Of a DNA stretch of 14,356 nucleotides, positions 14,272-14,356 are shown piece after piece. The translations under genes and the position numbers were made by a program. The stretch lies in NCBI GenBank assembly GCA_020440405.1, contig JAGROF010000099.1, positions 1-14,356 of the forward strand, given 5' to 3'. Below the pieces are notes generated by a model. It was not told where the DNA came from and did no database searches. It saw only the letters and a list, made by a program, of their open reading frames with translations. How positions within the stretch are numbered: the stretch's first letter is position 1; the number at the start of each line of letters is the position of its first letter. Source of the stretch: Chlamydiia bacterium. Lineage in GTDB: Bacteria > Chlamydiota > Chlamydiia > Chlamydiales > Simkaniaceae.

Positions 14272-14356
14272 ATATATGATTTTATAGACAACTAGTATTG
14301 CTCACAGATGAACCTATCCAGTGTTAAAGGATTTGTTTGATTTCTTCGGTTTTTGA

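Overview
This window fits a Gram-negative bacterium of roughly 40-47 percent GC, most likely an environmental (amoeba- or arthropod-associated) member of the Chlamydiota. The gene mix supports this: a leucine dehydrogenase, an E. coli-type 565-residue malic enzyme, a patatin-like lipase, a GRP-type sugar porter and very large unrecognised membrane-anchored proteins. No rRNA or universally diagnostic gene is present, so this lineage assignment is an inference at about 0.5-0.6 confidence. No tRNA, rRNA, CRISPR array or complete insertion sequence was seen.

Layout. (1) 52-2218: a NAD-type malic enzyme (+) and a thiol peroxidase (-) converge, and their 3' ends overlap by 17 bp. (2) 2291-2839: a small basic helical protein of unknown function. 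(3) 2897-6687: two divergent operons sharing an 89-bp control region. On the minus strand are ribokinase and a translationally coupled TauE/SafE permease. On the plus strand are an exported purine-type (IAG-like) nucleoside hydrolase and a ten-helix GRP sugar porter. Together they read as a ribose-from-nucleoside scavenging module: nucleosides are hydrolysed outside the inner membrane, ribose is imported, then phosphorylated to ribose-5-phosphate. (4) 6688-8054: a UUCG-loop terminator, a short inverted-repeat/promoter-like stretch, a nine-codon leader ORF and leucine dehydrogenase. (5) 8055-8591: two tandem promoters with perfect TATAAT boxes, whose -35 regions lie on the arms of a perfect 10-bp inverted repeat. 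They drive a tiny gene interrupted by TAG that continues in the +1 frame. A 166-bp near-palindromic MITE-like element follows. (6) 8595-9494: a patatin-like phospholipase (-). (7) 9646-14219: two large convergent genes with a 4-bp 3' overlap. One encodes a 919-aa protein of unknown function with N-terminal membrane segments and degenerate repeats. The other encodes a 605-aa M48-type membrane zinc protease that looks like a tandem duplication of the M48 domain, with a catalytically degenerate first half and an intact second half.

The observations most worth following up are the interrupted small gene behind strong tandem promoters, the doubled M48 protease, the nucleoside-to-ribose module with its Trp-Asp active-site signature, and the palindromic mobile element. 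No known defence system or secretion locus is recognisable here.
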